Shown one piece after another: positions 20,333 through 21,434 of a stretch of DNA of 21,434 nucleotides. Source of the DNA: a virus; IMG/VR virus record IMGVR_UViG_3300040808_001895, positions 1-21,434 of that record. The stretch is one strand, 5' to 3'. The notes beneath the pieces were generated by a model. That model searched no databases. It was not told the origin of the DNA and worked only from the letters and a program-made list of their open reading frames with translations. Numbering within the stretch: the first letter of the stretch is position 1; every line of letters begins with the position of its first letter. The position numbers and the translations under genes are program-made.

Positions 20333-21434
20333 GCCCAGCCGACAAGCGATATTTAGACGTTAACAGACGTAGGGACAAGATTTCTAGGCGTTACGCTCGT
20401 GAACTCACGGAAGAAATCTACAAGGCTAACCTAAAGTATATAAAGGGGGCCGACCTAAGTAACCTGGAGAACGTCATTTACCCCGTAAACTACCCTTCTA
20501 CTGATGTAGAGAAGCTAGTTGAAGACCTTTATTTTGATGCTGGCTATTTGTTCTCTGACCAGTTCGTTAAGGACTTTGCACAAGGCAAGTTTAAGAGTGA
20601 TCTAAGCGAGGGTATACCCAAGGTGCAATGGAAGACCGAGGCTATTGGGAAATATTTTCGGAGCAACCTAAACCAAATAAAGACCATTAGCCTAACTTCT
20701 GAGATTGGGGCGCAAAGGCTACTTAATTCGGTTGTCTACGATGCTATTCAGGACGGAAAAGGGATAAGGGCGGTAACCGATGCACTCAAAAACGACAAGT
20801 TTCTAAGGAACCTTAAGAGAAGTTCACGCTTCCAAGCTGAAAGAATAGCCCGAACTGAAACCCTTAGTGCCGCTTCTTACGGTGAGTATCTAGGCTCACA
20901 AGAGTTATTTCAGAAGTACGGGGTTACAATGGGTAAATATTGGATTGCTAAGAAGGATTCTAGAACCCGTAATTCTCACAACGAGATGAAACGGAGCGAA
21001 ACCATAGGAGCAGAAGAAGACTTTGAGGTTGGTGGGGCTAAGATGCAGTTTCCAGGTGACCGAAGAGGAGGCCCAAGCCAAGTAATCAACTGCCGTTGTG
21101 CGTTAGGGTGGCGAAGAATAGAAGAGGAAACACCAGCACCCCCACCATCTCAAGCAAACATTCCAACGCCTATAATCCCTGAAGATGTTAAGCCTACGGG
21201 CTTCGGTATCTCTAAGGAGGTGACCAATTCACTAGACAAGGTGTTTAAGTGGTACAAGGCCAACGGGATAAAAGTCCCCAAGCTAGATGAGAAGTTTTTG
21301 AAATTGTTATCTTTAGCCCCTAAAAAGACTAATAAGCCAGGTAGTTACTTCGGCATAAAGCCAATCCACAAGGGAAGTGGTTCATATTATATGGGCTCTA
21401 CAAACGAGATAAATATAACAGAGCCAGCAAGACT
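20329..21434 (+). CDS. MuF-like minor head protein with C-terminal extension, 3' partial
   Basis: At least 368 residues, open to the end of the window. It starts MSPADKRYLDVNRRRDKISR. The MuF (SPP1 gp7-like) domain is clear at about 165-258: ERIARTETLSAASYGEYLGS, WIAKKDSRTRNSHNEM, GGAKMQFPGDRRGGPSQ and INCRCAL, the family's invariant RTE-T and C-R-C features. After a Pro-rich linker (about 265-285: TPAPPPSQANIPTPIIPE) a second domain starts (DKVFKWYKANGIKVPKLDEK, YFGIKPIHKGSGSYYMGSTN, EINIT). MuF proteins sit inside the head near the portal and some carry C-terminal enzyme or toxin domains delivered with DNA; the second domain here is cut off, so it cannot be named. It starts in an ATGA overlap with the portal gene. 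Confidence 0.88.
   Translation, partial: MSPADKRYLDVNRRRDKISRRYARELTEEIYKANLKYIKGADLSNLENVIYPVNYPSTDVEKLVEDLYFDAGYLFSDQFVKDFAQGKFKSDLSEGIPKVQWKTEAIGKYFRSNLNQIKTISLTSEIGAQRLLNSVVYDAIQDGKGIRAVTDALKNDKFLRNLKRSSRFQAERIARTETLSAASYGEYLGSQELFQKYGVTMGKYWIAKKDSRTRNSHNEMKRSETIGAEEDFEVGGAKMQFPGDRRGGPSQVINCRCALGWRRIEEETPAPPPSQANIPTPIIPEDVKPTGFGISKEVTNSLDKVFKWYKANGIKVPKLDEKFLKLLSLAPKKTNKPGSYFGIKPIHKGSGSYYMGSTNEINITEPAR

Noticed and set aside
1-21434. CRISPR array, insertion sequence, integrase or repressor genes
   Set aside because: No regular spaced repeats, transposase, recombinase or CI/Cro-like protein were seen anywhere in the window.

Overview
This window is a stretch of a tailed double-stranded DNA phage genome, most likely a siphovirus infecting a member of the Bacteroidota (a marine or flavobacterial host would fit). 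The evidence is a Walker-type terminase, HK97-type portal, MuF-like head protein, tape measure and lambda-style tail chaperone frameshift with no sheath gene seen, together with Bacteroidota-like promoters (TAnnTTTG) and starts that mostly lack a Shine-Dalgarno sequence. I see no integrase, repressor, tRNA, CRISPR array or insertion sequence. Both ends cut through genes. Capsid and connector genes are not in the window; if the genome is circular or circularly permuted they would lie between the right end and the left end.

Layout. (1) 1-7094, plus strand: tail assembly chaperone with a -1 frameshift site, tape measure, large tail-tip protein, a probable one-piece spanin, a lectin-like receptor-binding protein with a small partner gene, an M15 peptidase (endolysin), a probable holin and a small membrane protein. 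(2) 7138-11876, minus strand: a tightly overlapping operon of small accessory and DNA-metabolism genes (zinc ribbon, GIY-YIG nuclease, metallophosphoesterase, a DUF1599-like protein, NinG, a DnaA domain IV protein) ending at a strong UUCG-loop terminator. (3) 11967-12383, minus strand: the probable major tail (tube) protein alone, bracketed by two terminators and given its own promoter. (4) 12517-14651, minus strand: a recombination and replication operon (unknown gene, Erf annealing protein, PD-(D/E)XK exonuclease, SSB, small unknown). (5) 14652-15018: a divergent non-coding control region. (6) 15019-21434, plus strand: probable tail terminator, helicase-loader-like protein, DnaB helicase, small genes, small and large terminase, portal, and a MuF protein running off the end.

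How it works together. Erf, exonuclease, SSB and NinG form a lambda-Red-like recombination set; the DnaA-like protein, the loader-like protein and DnaB would start and drive replication; terminase, portal and MuF package DNA; the left block builds the tail, binds the host and lyses it. The most distinctive feature is regulatory: seven genes begin with the A of ATG five or six bases after a TAnnTTTG-type box, which predicts leaderless late or middle transcripts. Other points of interest are a 125-base dual-coding overlap between the DnaA-like and NinG genes, a terminator fused to the tail-tube promoter, a CTAG-free cassette marking an exchanged receptor-binding tip, and an extra domain starting at the C-terminal side of MuF.
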